From positions 35,166-99,165 of the IMG/VR virus record IMGVR_UViG_3300032293_000933: a DNA stretch of 64,000 nt. The stretch is one strand, 5' to 3'. The notes under the pieces were generated by a model. The model was not told where the DNA came from. It made no database searches and saw only the letters and a program-made list of their open reading frames with translations. Made by a program: the position numbers and the translations under genes. Origin of the DNA: a virus. Shown piece by piece: positions 42,705 through 51,144 of the stretch (position 1 is the stretch's first letter; each line of letters opens with the position of its first letter).

Positions 42705-42895
42705 AAACAAAATTTATTTGTCTGACTCCAATCAGTAAAGAAGCAAAAACTCAGTTTACTCTTGATATGCTACAATTCCATTCTTGTAGAGTTAAAAATG
42801 AAGATAATGACCGATATTATGTCGAATCATTAAATAAAACTTGTTATTTTTGGGTAGATAAAGTATCAGATCCTAATTGGAGAATTGAAAAATGA
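42701..42895 (+). CDS. 64-residue protein, paralogue of the 59326 gene
   Basis: It shares a pattern with the protein at 59326: a KxAKxx..L/MLxxxxC start and YFWVxxxxxxxWxIE/WEV at the end. The pair suggests a small phage family, likely a beta-rich fold binding something through its YFWV segment. It is coupled to both neighbours by overlaps. Confidence 0.55.
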   Translation: MKTKFICLTPISKEAKTQFTLDMLQFHSCRVKNEDNDRYYVESLNKTCYFWVDKVSDPNWRIEK

Positions 42896-43116
42896 AAATG
42901 GAACCAACTTCAGACCCAACTGCTTTGGTTAAAATTACAGTTGACAGAGAAGGACTGAAAACAATGATTCAGGCAGCTATCTGTGCTATCAGATATGGTG
43001 AAGATTGGAATTTTGGTGATGAGTATGACTTGGATCTCACTCCATATCATGACATGAGAGATCGTCTTATTGAAAAATACAAGGAGGTTTATTCTGATGA
43101 AGATTTCACAATCTGA
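42892..43116 (+). CDS. 74-residue protein, unknown
   Basis: Starts MKMEPTSDPTALVKITVDRE with GLKTMIQAAICAIRYGEDWN further on and an acidic C-terminus. It overlaps both neighbours. The ITVDREGLKTMI part resembles short phage proteins I recall, but without a function. Confidence 0.55.
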   Translation: MKMEPTSDPTALVKITVDREGLKTMIQAAICAIRYGEDWNFGDEYDLDLTPYHDMRDRLIEKYKEVYSDEDFTI

Positions 43117-43279
43117 ACTTAAGCATCAACGTCTTCAAGCATGGTTGCGTGAGCATCAATGTGATGATATTGAATATCTTGGTGAGAAGGAAGGTGAATA
43201 TTGGTATCGTATTGGACCTCACGAAATTACATCAGATCAATTTGAAGATATTGAATTTGTTGGAATGGTTGATGTTTAA
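43097..43279 (+). CDS. 60-residue protein, unknown
   Basis: MKISQSELKHQRLQAWLREH starts nine bases after a perfect AAGGAGG (43081-43087). The second half (EYWYRIGPHEITSDQFEDIE) is acidic and aromatic. It overlaps both neighbouring genes. Unrecognised. Confidence 0.6.
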   Translation: MKISQSELKHQRLQAWLREHQCDDIEYLGEKEGEYWYRIGPHEITSDQFEDIEFVGMVDV

Positions 43280-43757
43280 AGAGTTTTTTGTAGAAGATGA
43301 GGTAAGTGATTACTTCAATCTTCTACTTAATTTTGTTTCTAATTATCCAGAGACTTTTAAGGATAAAAAACAAAGTTCTTTAAGTGGAAATTGTTTTTAC
43401 ACGTTAAATCTTTTGGATAATATTAACTCAAAAATCTTTTATAACTATATTGATAAAGTTAAATTATTGTGTGAGGATATTTTAAATTTAAAATTAAAAT
43501 ATTTTTATATTCATATGATTGATTATCAAAATGGTGGTAAAATGAATGTGCATAAGCACAACCACAATGAAGATTATAGTTTTATACTTTACTTAAATTC
43601 TTGTAATGATGGTGAAACCATGATTTATATTGATGATAATCAATATAAGATTATTCCAGAAAAAAATAAAGTGTTACTATTTTCTTCTCACATACCTCAT
43701 TCTGCAGAATACTCTGAATCTAAAAGAGTTCTTGTTGGTGGGTTAAGAACCAAGTAG
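43272..43757 (+). CDS. 2OG-Fe(II) oxygenase-like protein
   Basis: A 161-residue protein of the prolyl-4-hydroxylase type. KMNVHKHNHNEDYSFILYLN (from about residue 89) gives the iron site, GETMIYI the middle strand, LLFSSHIPHSAEYSESKR the distal His and Arg. It opens the accessory island and is extremely AT-rich (43441-43500 has only 8 G+C of 60). Substrate unknown. Confidence 0.65.
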   Translation: MFKEFFVEDEVSDYFNLLLNFVSNYPETFKDKKQSSLSGNCFYTLNLLDNINSKIFYNYIDKVKLLCEDILNLKLKYFYIHMIDYQNGGKMNVHKHNHNEDYSFILYLNSCNDGETMIYIDDNQYKIIPEKNKVLLFSSHIPHSAEYSESKRVLVGGLRTK

Positions 43758-43763
43758 GAAATT

Positions 43764-43940
43764 ATGGAAAAACATCAAAAAAGGCGCGATGCATTTAATC
43801 TTTTTTATGAGAGCGTCTTAAAACCAGATTATGAGTTGCGTGAAATTGCCCATGAGCAACAGTGTTATTATGAGTTGATGGAATGGAGGAAAGAAATACT
43901 TACATACTTGGACCTAAAAAGAATAGAAGAATTTAACTGA
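43764..43940 (+). CDS. 58-residue helical protein, unknown
   Basis: MEKHQKRRDAFNLFYESVLK opens a helical, charged protein with no known motif. It stops one base before the radical SAM gene and may be translated with it. Confidence 0.5.
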   Translation: MEKHQKRRDAFNLFYESVLKPDYELREIAHEQQCYYELMEWRKEILTYLDLKRIEEFN

Positions 43941-43941
43941 T

Positions 43942-44760
43942 ATGTTAAAAGTACCTCACGAGATACAATTACACGTTACTCACTCTTGCAATTTAACTTG
44001 TGAGGGATGCACTCATTATATGAATCAAGGTCACTCTGGTTCTGTATCTCTTGAACAGGCATCAGAGTGGATGGAAAACTGGAGTAAAAGAATCATACCT
44101 CAAAGGTTCACATTGATGGGTGGAGAGCCTGCTTTACATCCAGATTTGACTGAATTTGTATATTTGGCAAGAGAAAAGTGGTCAAATTCATATTTGGATT
44201 TAATTTCTAATGGATTTTATCTGTATAAACATCCAAATCTTTGGGAAGCATTAAAAAAAACAAGAACAACTCTTGGTGTATCTGTTCATTCTGATGGTGA
44301 CCCAGAATATAGGCAGAAGTTTGAACCAGTTTATAATCTAATGAGAGAATGGATTGCAAAAGGAGCGCCAGTTGAAATGCGTCCATCAATTATTCATTGG
44401 ATTAGACAATATAAAGGGTTTGGTGATAAAATGGAACCATTTGAAGATGATAATCCAAAGTTAAGTTGGAAGTATTGTGTATCAAAGTTGTGTGTTCAAT
44501 TGCATGAAGGAAAACTTTGGAAGTGTCCCGCTCTTGCATATCTTCCAATGCAAGCAAATAAATATAATCTATCTGAAAAGTGGGAACCATATCTTAAATA
44601 TACACCATTAGAGCATACCTGTACGGATGAAGAATTAAAAGACTTTTTTACTCGTAAGGAAGAATCTTATTGCTCTATGTGTCCTGCCAAAGAAGAGTAT
44701 TTTATTCCTAAAAATCCACTCTTACCAGTAAGTTATTGGAAAAAGTTATATGACACTTGA
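43942..44760 (+). CDS. radical SAM protein, copy 1
   Basis: A 272-residue radical SAM enzyme. CNLTCEGC near residues 16-23 is the CxxxCxxC cluster motif and LMGGEPALHPD the GGE motif. The C-terminal part has further cysteines, KYCVSKLCVQLHEGKLWKC and SYCSMCPA, like the auxiliary cluster of SPASM or twitch proteins. A paralogue lies at 48073. Such enzymes do radical chemistry on peptides, sugars or small molecules. The stop overlaps the next start. Confidence 0.85.
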   Translation: MLKVPHEIQLHVTHSCNLTCEGCTHYMNQGHSGSVSLEQASEWMENWSKRIIPQRFTLMGGEPALHPDLTEFVYLAREKWSNSYLDLISNGFYLYKHPNLWEALKKTRTTLGVSVHSDGDPEYRQKFEPVYNLMREWIAKGAPVEMRPSIIHWIRQYKGFGDKMEPFEDDNPKLSWKYCVSKLCVQLHEGKLWKCPALAYLPMQANKYNLSEKWEPYLKYTPLEHTCTDEELKDFFTRKEESYCSMCPAKEEYFIPKNPLLPVSYWKKLYDT

Positions 44761-45403
44761 TATTGGTCCAGTCTATCCAGAAGATCCTAGAGATGTAGAG
44801 CACTTTGATTTTTGTGGCAATGAAATCTACAGGGCATATAATCTTCTAAGTAAATATGATATGAAAAATCTCTTAGAAGAGATTGATAATGAATTAGAAG
44901 TTTGTGAAGATAAATGGGATTTATCTGTTGAAGCAACTAATAGATTGTCTCAACGTAAGTTGTGGTATAAAAAAAGTTGGACAAACTTTTTTAAATTAGT
45001 TAAAAAACATCTTTATACTTATTCAGAAATCACTAATGACCCAAGAATAAAAGAGTATAAAGTCCAATCATATTGGGCAAAACGGATGAGGGGAACAACA
45101 GAGGAGAACTATGGGAATGAATTGTATATAAACTATGGTAATAGTCATAGTCATGATAATTTTGATCTTGGTATGATTTATTATCTTAAAAATCCATCTA
45201 GAATATATGGAACTCTAATTGAGAATAAAGATAGAGAAATCATCATTCCAGGAGATGAAAATTCTTTATTAATACATCATTCTCATGTTAATCATCAACC
45301 AGTTATGCCACCACCTATTGTGGCAAAAGAATACTATAGGTGTGTAATTGTGGTTGATTTTATGCATCCTTCAAAAGTAGATTACTATGAACGCAGAAGA
45401 TAG
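44750..45403 (+). CDS. putative 2OG-Fe(II) oxygenase
   Basis: A 217-residue protein overlapping the radical SAM gene by 11 bases. The C-terminal half has NSHSHDNFDLGMIYYLKN, then PGDENSLLIHHSHVNHQPV and YYRCVIVVDF, the H...D...H...R order of a double-stranded beta-helix oxygenase. The N-terminal half is helical. Assignment rests on this pattern only. Close coupling to the radical SAM gene suggests one pathway. Confidence 0.55.
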   Translation: MTLDIGPVYPEDPRDVEHFDFCGNEIYRAYNLLSKYDMKNLLEEIDNELEVCEDKWDLSVEATNRLSQRKLWYKKSWTNFFKLVKKHLYTYSEITNDPRIKEYKVQSYWAKRMRGTTEENYGNELYINYGNSHSHDNFDLGMIYYLKNPSRIYGTLIENKDREIIIPGDENSLLIHHSHVNHQPVMPPPIVAKEYYRCVIVVDFMHPSKVDYYERRR

Positions 45404-45620
45404 AATTAAATACGCAAGTATAACTCAAAAAATTAATAAAAAAAGAATATCAGACTTAACAGAAGATGAATATGATTGGTTAAAATATCATCCAAATTTA
45501 ATTTCTGAAATTAGAAAACATAAACAAAAGAATGATATTATGAATGCTACTGTCGGCAACAAAAATACGATTGAAGAAATTTTGTTTGATTTGGACTTGT
45601 CAGACCGAATGTATCGATGA
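45387..45620 (+). CDS. 77-residue protein, unknown
   Basis: MNAEDRIKYASITQKINKKR starts inside the previous gene (17-base overlap). Helical and lysine-rich N-terminus, acidic C-terminus (EEILFDLDLSDRM). The -35 of the next promoter lies in its last codons. No family recognised. Confidence 0.55.
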   Translation: MNAEDRIKYASITQKINKKRISDLTEDEYDWLKYHPNLISEIRKHKQKNDIMNATVGNKNTIEEILFDLDLSDRMYR

Positions 45621-45626
45621 TATAAT
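45597..45626 (+). promoter_or_regulatory. sigma70-type promoter of the RNA-repair genes
   Basis: TTGTCA (45597-45602), 18 bases, TATAAT (45621-45626), 24 bases before the ATG at 45651. It could transcribe 45651 through the RNA ligase and phosphatase. Confidence 0.65.
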
Positions 45627-45650
45627 TGATAATATCTACTATATTGAACA

Positions 45651-45845
45651 ATGCATTCTATCTTTGACATGATGCACGACGAACGTCGTTACGGGTGGGT
45701 TGTAGACAAAAGATATGATTGGATTAATATGCTTCATAAAATGGAAAAAAACAATCCTAGAAGATTTTCAGAATTTCAATATTCAAAAGAAAATATCTAT
45801 CATCATTTAGATAGAATACAACAAGAGCAAAATGTTTATGACTGA
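45651..45845 (+). CDS. 64-residue protein, unknown
   Basis: MHSIFDMMHDERRYGWVVDK opens a basic, aromatic-rich protein. It is the first gene after a sigma70-like promoter and lies two bases before the RNA ligase. It is not recognised. Confidence 0.55.
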   Translation: MHSIFDMMHDERRYGWVVDKRYDWINMLHKMEKNNPRRFSEFQYSKENIYHHLDRIQQEQNVYD

Positions 45846-45847
45846 GT

Positions 45848-46588
45848 ATGGATTATTCTTTTCCTGTAATCTACAATATTTTTCAAATACTTAAAGAACT
45901 AAAAAAAGAAGATCATAACATCATCAATCAAGATGAGTTTTGCATAGTAAATTGTAGTAGTAGCGAAACTCCTTTATTGAGAGAAATAAGAGGACTTGCA
46001 TTTAATCTTGAAGGTAATATAATTGCTAGACCATACCATCAAGCATTTACGTTAGACCAAAGTTTTGAAACTAATTTTGATAAGATTATAAAAAAACTTA
46101 AAAATCTTAATGTTTTTTTGGAAAAATTAGATGGTGTAATGGTATATCCTGTTCCGACCCCTTACGGATACAGACTAACTACAAAAAATGGAATTAATTC
46201 TACATCATTCAATGCTGAAGTTTTTATAGCAAATAAAACTTATTATAATGAGTTTATAAAAATATGCTTAGCAAAAAACTGTACGCCCATTTTTGAGTGG
46301 TGTTCTCCAAACGATAAAATTGTGGTAGAATATCCAGAAGAAAACTTAGTATTAACTGGATTGCGTAATATTAAAACAGGAGTGTATTGCAAATATATGT
46401 TCCTTCGCAAACTTGCAGTTAATTTAAAAATTCCTGTGGTAAATAAAATGTGTGTCAACTACTACGAAATTTCTCAATATATTGATGAAATTAAAAATCA
46501 ACAAGATGCCGAAGGTGTGGTAGTTAGGTTTGATAGTGGGCACATGTTTTATATTAAATCGGAAGCATACTTGCAGAAAAAAAGTTAA
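45848..46588 (+). CDS. rnlA: Rnl1-type RNA ligase (nucleotidyltransferase domain)
   Basis: A 246-residue protein of the T4 RNA ligase 1 family. All nucleotidyltransferase motifs can be read: EKLDG (Lys93 is the AMP-attaching lysine), LREIRGLAFN upstream, FEWCSPNDKIV (III), LVLTGLRN (IIIa), AEGVVVRF (IV) and YIKSEAYLQKK (V). It ends just after motif V, so the C-terminal domain of T4 Rnl1 (374 residues), which recognises tRNA, is missing. T4 Rnl1 seals tRNAs broken by host anticodon nucleases. The end-healing partner lies two genes on. Confidence 0.88.
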   Translation: MDYSFPVIYNIFQILKELKKEDHNIINQDEFCIVNCSSSETPLLREIRGLAFNLEGNIIARPYHQAFTLDQSFETNFDKIIKKLKNLNVFLEKLDGVMVYPVPTPYGYRLTTKNGINSTSFNAEVFIANKTYYNEFIKICLAKNCTPIFEWCSPNDKIVVEYPEENLVLTGLRNIKTGVYCKYMFLRKLAVNLKIPVVNKMCVNYYEISQYIDEIKNQQDAEGVVVRFDSGHMFYIKSEAYLQKKS

Positions 46589-46593
46589 CTTCT

Positions 46594-47070
46594 ATGGAAC
46601 ACTTAAAAATTAAACCATACCAAACAATTTTAGTTTTAAATTCTAGTTACGAACCAATTAATTTTACTAATTGGAGACGAGCTGTAATTTTAGTTCTAAA
46701 AGAAAAAGTTCAGGTTATATCTGAAAGAGTTATTCGATTACTAAATTATATTAAAGTTCCAATTAATTATGCTGCAAAATGTAAACCATCTAGAGCAATG
46801 GTTTATAAAAGAGATCTTAATACTTGTCAATATTGTGGTTCTACTACTAGACTGACCATAGACCATGTTCTCCCTCGTAGTAAAGGTGGAGATGACTCTT
46901 GGGAAAATTTAGTGGTTGCATGTTCTTCTTGTAATACTAAAAAAGGAAATAAATTATTAGAACATACTAATATGAGATTGATTCGTCAACCAAGAGCACC
47001 TTGGAATAAAGTTGCGTTTGATCTTGCTAATTGTAATGTTCCTGAGTGGAGAGAATATTCATATGAATAA
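46594..47070 (+). CDS. HNH endonuclease
   Basis: A 158-residue HNH nuclease. CQYCGSTTRLTIDHVLPRSK and NLVVACSSCNTKKGN give the two zinc CxxC pairs and the catalytic DH...N. The N-terminal part (ILVLNSSYEPINFTNWRRAV) is that of the common cyanobacterial HNH family, so it may come from the host. It sits between RNA ligase and phosphatase, with short spacing on both sides. A free-standing homing nuclease or a nuclease working on DNA ends are both possible. Confidence 0.9.
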   Translation: MEHLKIKPYQTILVLNSSYEPINFTNWRRAVILVLKEKVQVISERVIRLLNYIKVPINYAAKCKPSRAMVYKRDLNTCQYCGSTTRLTIDHVLPRSKGGDDSWENLVVACSSCNTKKGNKLLEHTNMRLIRQPRAPWNKVAFDLANCNVPEWREYSYE

Positions 47071-47524
47071 ACTTCGTAATCCTTGTGTAATTTTTGATTT
47101 AGATGGCACATTATGCAATGTAAAACATAGACAGCAATTTATTGCAACTCACCCAAGAAATTGGGATGCTTGGAATGCTGGTATTCTACAAGACAGTATA
47201 AATGTTCCTGTTGGAGTTGTTTTTAAGTCTTTGAAAAATACATATTCCAAATTAAAAATGGTCATTCTTACTGGAAGAACGGATAATTATAAGGATGAAA
47301 CTGAATTGTGGTTAAATAAAAATGCAATTGAATATGATGAATTGTATATGAGAAAACAGAATGACCGTAGAGATGATTCTGTAGTAAAGGGTGAGTTTGT
47401 GGATTTTTTGGAAAAGAAGTATAATATATTGTGTGTTTTTGAAGACCGTAAAAGAGTTGTTGATATGTGGGTGAAAAGGGGTATATGGGTATTTGATTGT
47501 GGTCAAACAAAAGGAGATTTTTAA
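47063..47524 (+). CDS. PNK-type 3'-phosphatase (HAD family)
   Basis: A 153-residue HAD phosphatase resembling the C-terminal domain of T4 polynucleotide kinase (PseT). CVIFDLDGTLCNVKHRQ is the catalytic DxDGT, VILTGRTDN motif II, MRKQNDRRDDSVVKGEF and FEDRKRVVDMWVKRGI the Pnkp-specific end. The kinase domain is absent. It would remove 3'-phosphate or cyclic phosphate from cut RNA before ligation. It overlaps the HNH gene by eight bases. Confidence 0.82.
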   Translation: MNKLRNPCVIFDLDGTLCNVKHRQQFIATHPRNWDAWNAGILQDSINVPVGVVFKSLKNTYSKLKMVILTGRTDNYKDETELWLNKNAIEYDELYMRKQNDRRDDSVVKGEFVDFLEKKYNILCVFEDRKRVVDMWVKRGIWVFDCGQTKGDF

Positions 47525-48076
47525 ATGTTTTTTCGTAAATTAAACAAGCAGTTTTTTATAAACAACTATAATAAGACTGGTAGAAAAATAGAATATGGAA
47601 TGGATACTCCATATGGATTTGCTGGTATTAAATATTCATATATTAAATCAGAGAATGAAACTGATTTGCTTCAAGTAATACCAGAATCTTATAGAGATAA
47701 TTGTACTCTGTCATTAATGGAGCTGAATTATAAAATTCCTCCACATACTGATAGTAATATTGAGGCTATTGTAAACTTTTATATTAAGACTGATAGATGT
47801 GTAACACAGTTCTATTATCCTCCAGGAGAAACACCTACAACTAAAGTCGCAAATCAAACAGACGGAGCAATCTTTCATGAGGGTTATTTGAGAAAGTCTG
47901 TCAGGTTTATGGCACATCCTGGAGATGCTTATTTGCTTGATGTATCTAAACCACACTCGGTATTTCCAATGGAAGCAGGTCTTCCTGATCGTAAAGCAAT
48001 TTGTTTGCAAATTCTTTATAAGTCTTTTGATGAGGCAGTGGAGATGTTGAAAGAAACTGGATATATTGATGAATGA
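47525..48076 (+). CDS. 2OG-Fe(II) oxygenase-like protein
   Basis: A 183-residue protein starting right after the phosphatase stop. KIPPHTDSNIEAIVNFYI gives HxD (near residue 75), KPHSVFPMEAGLPDRKAICLQ gives the distal His and Arg. GDAYLLDV is the usual strand before the second His. It overlaps the second radical SAM gene by four bases, so the two are probably cotranslated. Confidence 0.7.
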   Translation: MFFRKLNKQFFINNYNKTGRKIEYGMDTPYGFAGIKYSYIKSENETDLLQVIPESYRDNCTLSLMELNYKIPPHTDSNIEAIVNFYIKTDRCVTQFYYPPGETPTTKVANQTDGAIFHEGYLRKSVRFMAHPGDAYLLDVSKPHSVFPMEAGLPDRKAICLQILYKSFDEAVEMLKETGYIDE

Positions 48077-48924
48077 AACAATTTGATACTAAACAAATAG
48101 AACTGCATGTAACTCATACTTGCAATTTTACTTGTGAAGGATGCTCTCATTATTCAAATCACGGTCATTCTGGGACATTAACCCTAGAAACTATAAAAGA
48201 TTGGCTATATATTTGGGGTCAAAGAATAAGACCAAAAACTTTTGTTATTCTTGGTGGTGAACCAACTTTAAATAAAGAACTTACTGATATTGTATATTTG
48301 GTGAGGATGATTTATCCTGATCCATGTACACAAATTGACCTTGTATCTAATGCTAGTTTTTTACATAATCATCCAAAACTCCCAAAAGCACTGATAGCAA
48401 CTCAGACAAATTTAGCAATATCTATACACAGCACCACTCATAAAAACTATGTAAAAAAGTTTAAACGTGGATATACTCTTGCTAAGCAATGGAGACATGA
48501 TCTTGGAGTGCATGTAGAATTTTGGGATTATACTAATGAATATTGGACACCACAATATACTGGGTTTGGAAATAATATGATGCCTTATGAGGATAATAAT
48601 CCTAGGCAAAGTTGGGAAAAGTGTTTATCTAAACATGCTATCCAACTACATGAAAATAAATTGTGGAAGTGTCCAGCATTGGCTTATTTACCAATGCAAT
48701 CTAAAAAATATAATTTAAGCGATAAATGGAATGTATATCTTAAATATCAACCATTAGAACCAGATTGTAGTGATGATGAGCTGGAAAAGTTTTTAAACAA
48801 AGAAGATGAGTCATATTGTTCAATGTGTCCTGCAAATAAGGATAAAAATTTTGTAAAAGAAGATCCAACACTACCAGTAAGTTATTGGGAGAAAAAATAT
48901 GATAACATGGGGGATATCATCTAA
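48073..48924 (+). CDS. radical SAM protein, copy 2
   Basis: A 283-residue paralogue of the protein at 43942. CNFTCEGC is the cluster motif and LGGEPTLNKE the GGE motif; the auxiliary cysteines SYCSMCPA and KLWKCPALAYLPMQ are nearly identical to copy 1. The middle part (residues 100-180) diverges, which would fit a different substrate. It overlaps the carbamoyltransferase gene by 26 bases, a strong hint that the two act together. Confidence 0.85.
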   Translation: MKQFDTKQIELHVTHTCNFTCEGCSHYSNHGHSGTLTLETIKDWLYIWGQRIRPKTFVILGGEPTLNKELTDIVYLVRMIYPDPCTQIDLVSNASFLHNHPKLPKALIATQTNLAISIHSTTHKNYVKKFKRGYTLAKQWRHDLGVHVEFWDYTNEYWTPQYTGFGNNMMPYEDNNPRQSWEKCLSKHAIQLHENKLWKCPALAYLPMQSKKYNLSDKWNVYLKYQPLEPDCSDDELEKFLNKEDESYCSMCPANKDKNFVKEDPTLPVSYWEKKYDNMGDII

Positions 48925-50323
48925 TAGTCATAATGCTGCATTGTCAGTATTTGTAAAAGACGAATTGGTATTCGCCAGTGAGAGTGAACGTTTTAGTAAA
49001 ATTAAAAATGATCCATATATTTCAGATTCTTTATTAAACTATGCTTTAAGATATGGAAAACCAGAATTAATTTGTTGGTATGAAAATCCTTTAAAAAAGA
49101 GGATGAGACAAATTTATGCAGGTCAAGGTCCATTTGTGAATAATTTTGAAAGATATTATGAGTGCAAGCACAAATTTTTTAACCATCACTATACCCATGC
49201 ATGTGGTGGTTATTTTACTAGTAAATTTAAACATGCTGTTATTTTAGTCATAGATGCTATTGGAGAATTTCAAACACTTACAATTTGGGAAGCAAGTGGC
49301 AATAATTTAAAGTTAAAGTATGAATTAAAGTATCCAAATAGTGTGGGATTACTGTATTCTGCAATGACTCAGCGGTGTGGTTTAAAACCGAATGAAGAAG
49401 AATATATTTTGATGGCTTTATCTGCATTGGGAGATAAACATAAATTAAAAGATGCTATTTTTGATGATTTCATAACAGAAGATTTTAAATGTAAGTTAAA
49501 TTTACATCAGGGATGTAAAGATTGGAGACCAGAAGAATCAAAAGAAGATATTGCTGCGGCAACTCAAGAAGTATATGAGATTCTTTTTAATAATGCACTG
49601 AGACTTGCTAAAAAATTGGTGCCAACTAATAACCTTGTATTGATGGGGGGTTGTGCTTTAAATTGCGTAGCAAATAAACATGCTTATAATCATTTTAAAA
49701 ATGTGTGGATAATGCCAGCACCTGGAGACAGTGGATCTGCGATTGGTGCTGTATTGGCGCACAAGAAAATTCATATCAAATTCACACCCTATCTTGGATA
49801 TTATCTGCAACATAAACATACAAACACTGAGATTGTAAAATATTTGTATGAGCATAAAGTGTGTGGACTTGCGAGAGGTAGATCGGAGTTTGGTCCAAGA
49901 GCATTGGGTGCAAGGAGTTTAATAGCAGACCCATCTGATCCAGAAATAAAAGATAGAGTTAATAAAATCAAAAATAGAGAATCTTATAGACCATTCTCTC
50001 CAGTTGTTCCTATAGAGTTTGCCAATACTTATTTTGATATGCATCAGGATTTGATAGAAAGTCCATTTATGCAACACACCGTTAGATGTAAATATCCAGA
50101 AAAGTTCCCTGGAATTGTTCATGTTGATGGAACAAGTAGATTGCAAACTGTTAAAAAAAGTGATGCTCCTAGACTTTATAATTTACTATATCAATGGAAA
50201 GCAAAAACTGGTCATCCCATGCTTTTAAATACTAGTTTAAATATTAAAGGGCAACCGATGTTAAATGATGAGAGGGATTGTGATAAGTGGTCTAGACGCT
50301 ATAATATTCAAATATTCTCATGA
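48899..50323 (+). CDS. NodU/CmcH-family O-carbamoyltransferase, second copy
   Basis: A 474-residue enzyme, shorter than the one at 26. It has TWGISSNSHNAALSVF, FNHHYTHACGG (metal His pair), VLMGGCALNC, EFGPRALGARSLIADP and LLNTSLNIKGQPML. The first carbamoyltransferase has the N-terminus FSGHDASATVI and differs throughout, so these are not recent duplicates. It overlaps the second radical SAM gene and the first SGNH gene. The acceptor is unknown. Confidence 0.9.
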   Translation: MITWGISSNSHNAALSVFVKDELVFASESERFSKIKNDPYISDSLLNYALRYGKPELICWYENPLKKRMRQIYAGQGPFVNNFERYYECKHKFFNHHYTHACGGYFTSKFKHAVILVIDAIGEFQTLTIWEASGNNLKLKYELKYPNSVGLLYSAMTQRCGLKPNEEEYILMALSALGDKHKLKDAIFDDFITEDFKCKLNLHQGCKDWRPEESKEDIAAATQEVYEILFNNALRLAKKLVPTNNLVLMGGCALNCVANKHAYNHFKNVWIMPAPGDSGSAIGAVLAHKKIHIKFTPYLGYYLQHKHTNTEIVKYLYEHKVCGLARGRSEFGPRALGARSLIADPSDPEIKDRVNKIKNRESYRPFSPVVPIEFANTYFDMHQDLIESPFMQHTVRCKYPEKFPGIVHVDGTSRLQTVKKSDAPRLYNLLYQWKAKTGHPMLLNTSLNIKGQPMLNDERDCDKWSRRYNIQIFS

Positions 50324-51108
50324 CATTTTTAAAATTATCTGAAAGATTTGAACAAAAATTACTTCTTCCAAATCAAGAACTAATCACTGGTAATCATGAA
50401 TGGTTTGACCAAGATACTAAGGAACTTTATAAAACAAATCTAAAAGAACAACCTGATGATTGGTATTATCGGGTTAATAAAGTTGAATATAATTTAAATA
50501 GTGCTGGATATAGAACAAAAGATTTCAATCAAATAAATTGGTCAAAATCAATCGTGATTTTTGGATGTTCTCATGTATTTGGTGTTGGAACTTCAGAGGA
50601 AGATACTATATCTGGACAATTAGAAAGTATGACAAATTGCTCAGTGATTAATTTAGGTTCTACTGGGTCATCCTCTTTATTCACTTTACATAATTCTATA
50701 CTGTTAAATGAGTCATATCCAACTCCAAAGGCAGTTGTTAGTATTTGGACTTCTCCATATAGACTTCCATATTATACTGAAGATCGAGTGATGCATTGTG
50801 GAAATTGGAATTATGATAGATTTAAAATTGGTTATTATTGGAATATTGATAAGAATAATGCAATCACACATTTAAAGTTAAATGCGATGACTTTCCAAGA
50901 ATTTTGGAAAAATAAGACTAATTATTTTGATTTAAGTTTATTTTATGATACTGCTAAAATATTAAATTGTGAATATGTAAATCAAATAGATGCTGCTCGT
51001 GATTTAGTAAAACAAAAATCAGGGTCTTATGTTGCCCATCAAGGAAAATTAACAAATAAAATTATAGCGGGAAGAATAATACAAGGATTAGGATTGCAAG
51101 TTGCTTGA
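50320..51108 (+). CDS. SGNH/GDSL-like protein, copy 1
   Basis: A 262-residue protein with IVIFGCSHVFGVGTSEEDT as block I, in which GCS replaces the usual GDS, VINLGSTGSS as block II-III and YVAHQGKLTN near the end with a candidate catalytic His. SGNH enzymes are esterases or acyltransferases that often trim or add acetyl groups on polysaccharides. It overlaps the carbamoyltransferase stop by four bases. A paralogue follows at 52132. Confidence 0.65.
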   Translation: MTFLKLSERFEQKLLLPNQELITGNHEWFDQDTKELYKTNLKEQPDDWYYRVNKVEYNLNSAGYRTKDFNQINWSKSIVIFGCSHVFGVGTSEEDTISGQLESMTNCSVINLGSTGSSSLFTLHNSILLNESYPTPKAVVSIWTSPYRLPYYTEDRVMHCGNWNYDRFKIGYYWNIDKNNAITHLKLNAMTFQEFWKNKTNYFDLSLFYDTAKILNCEYVNQIDAARDLVKQKSGSYVAHQGKLTNKIIAGRIIQGLGLQVA

Positions 51109-51144
51109 TAATGTGTTATCATTACACCAGATGCTATAGAGGAC

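Noticed and set aside
50320-50323. Truncation of the second carbamoyltransferase
   Set aside because: Its 474 residues end after the expected C-terminal LNIKGQPML and a short helix, so it is a compact but complete form.
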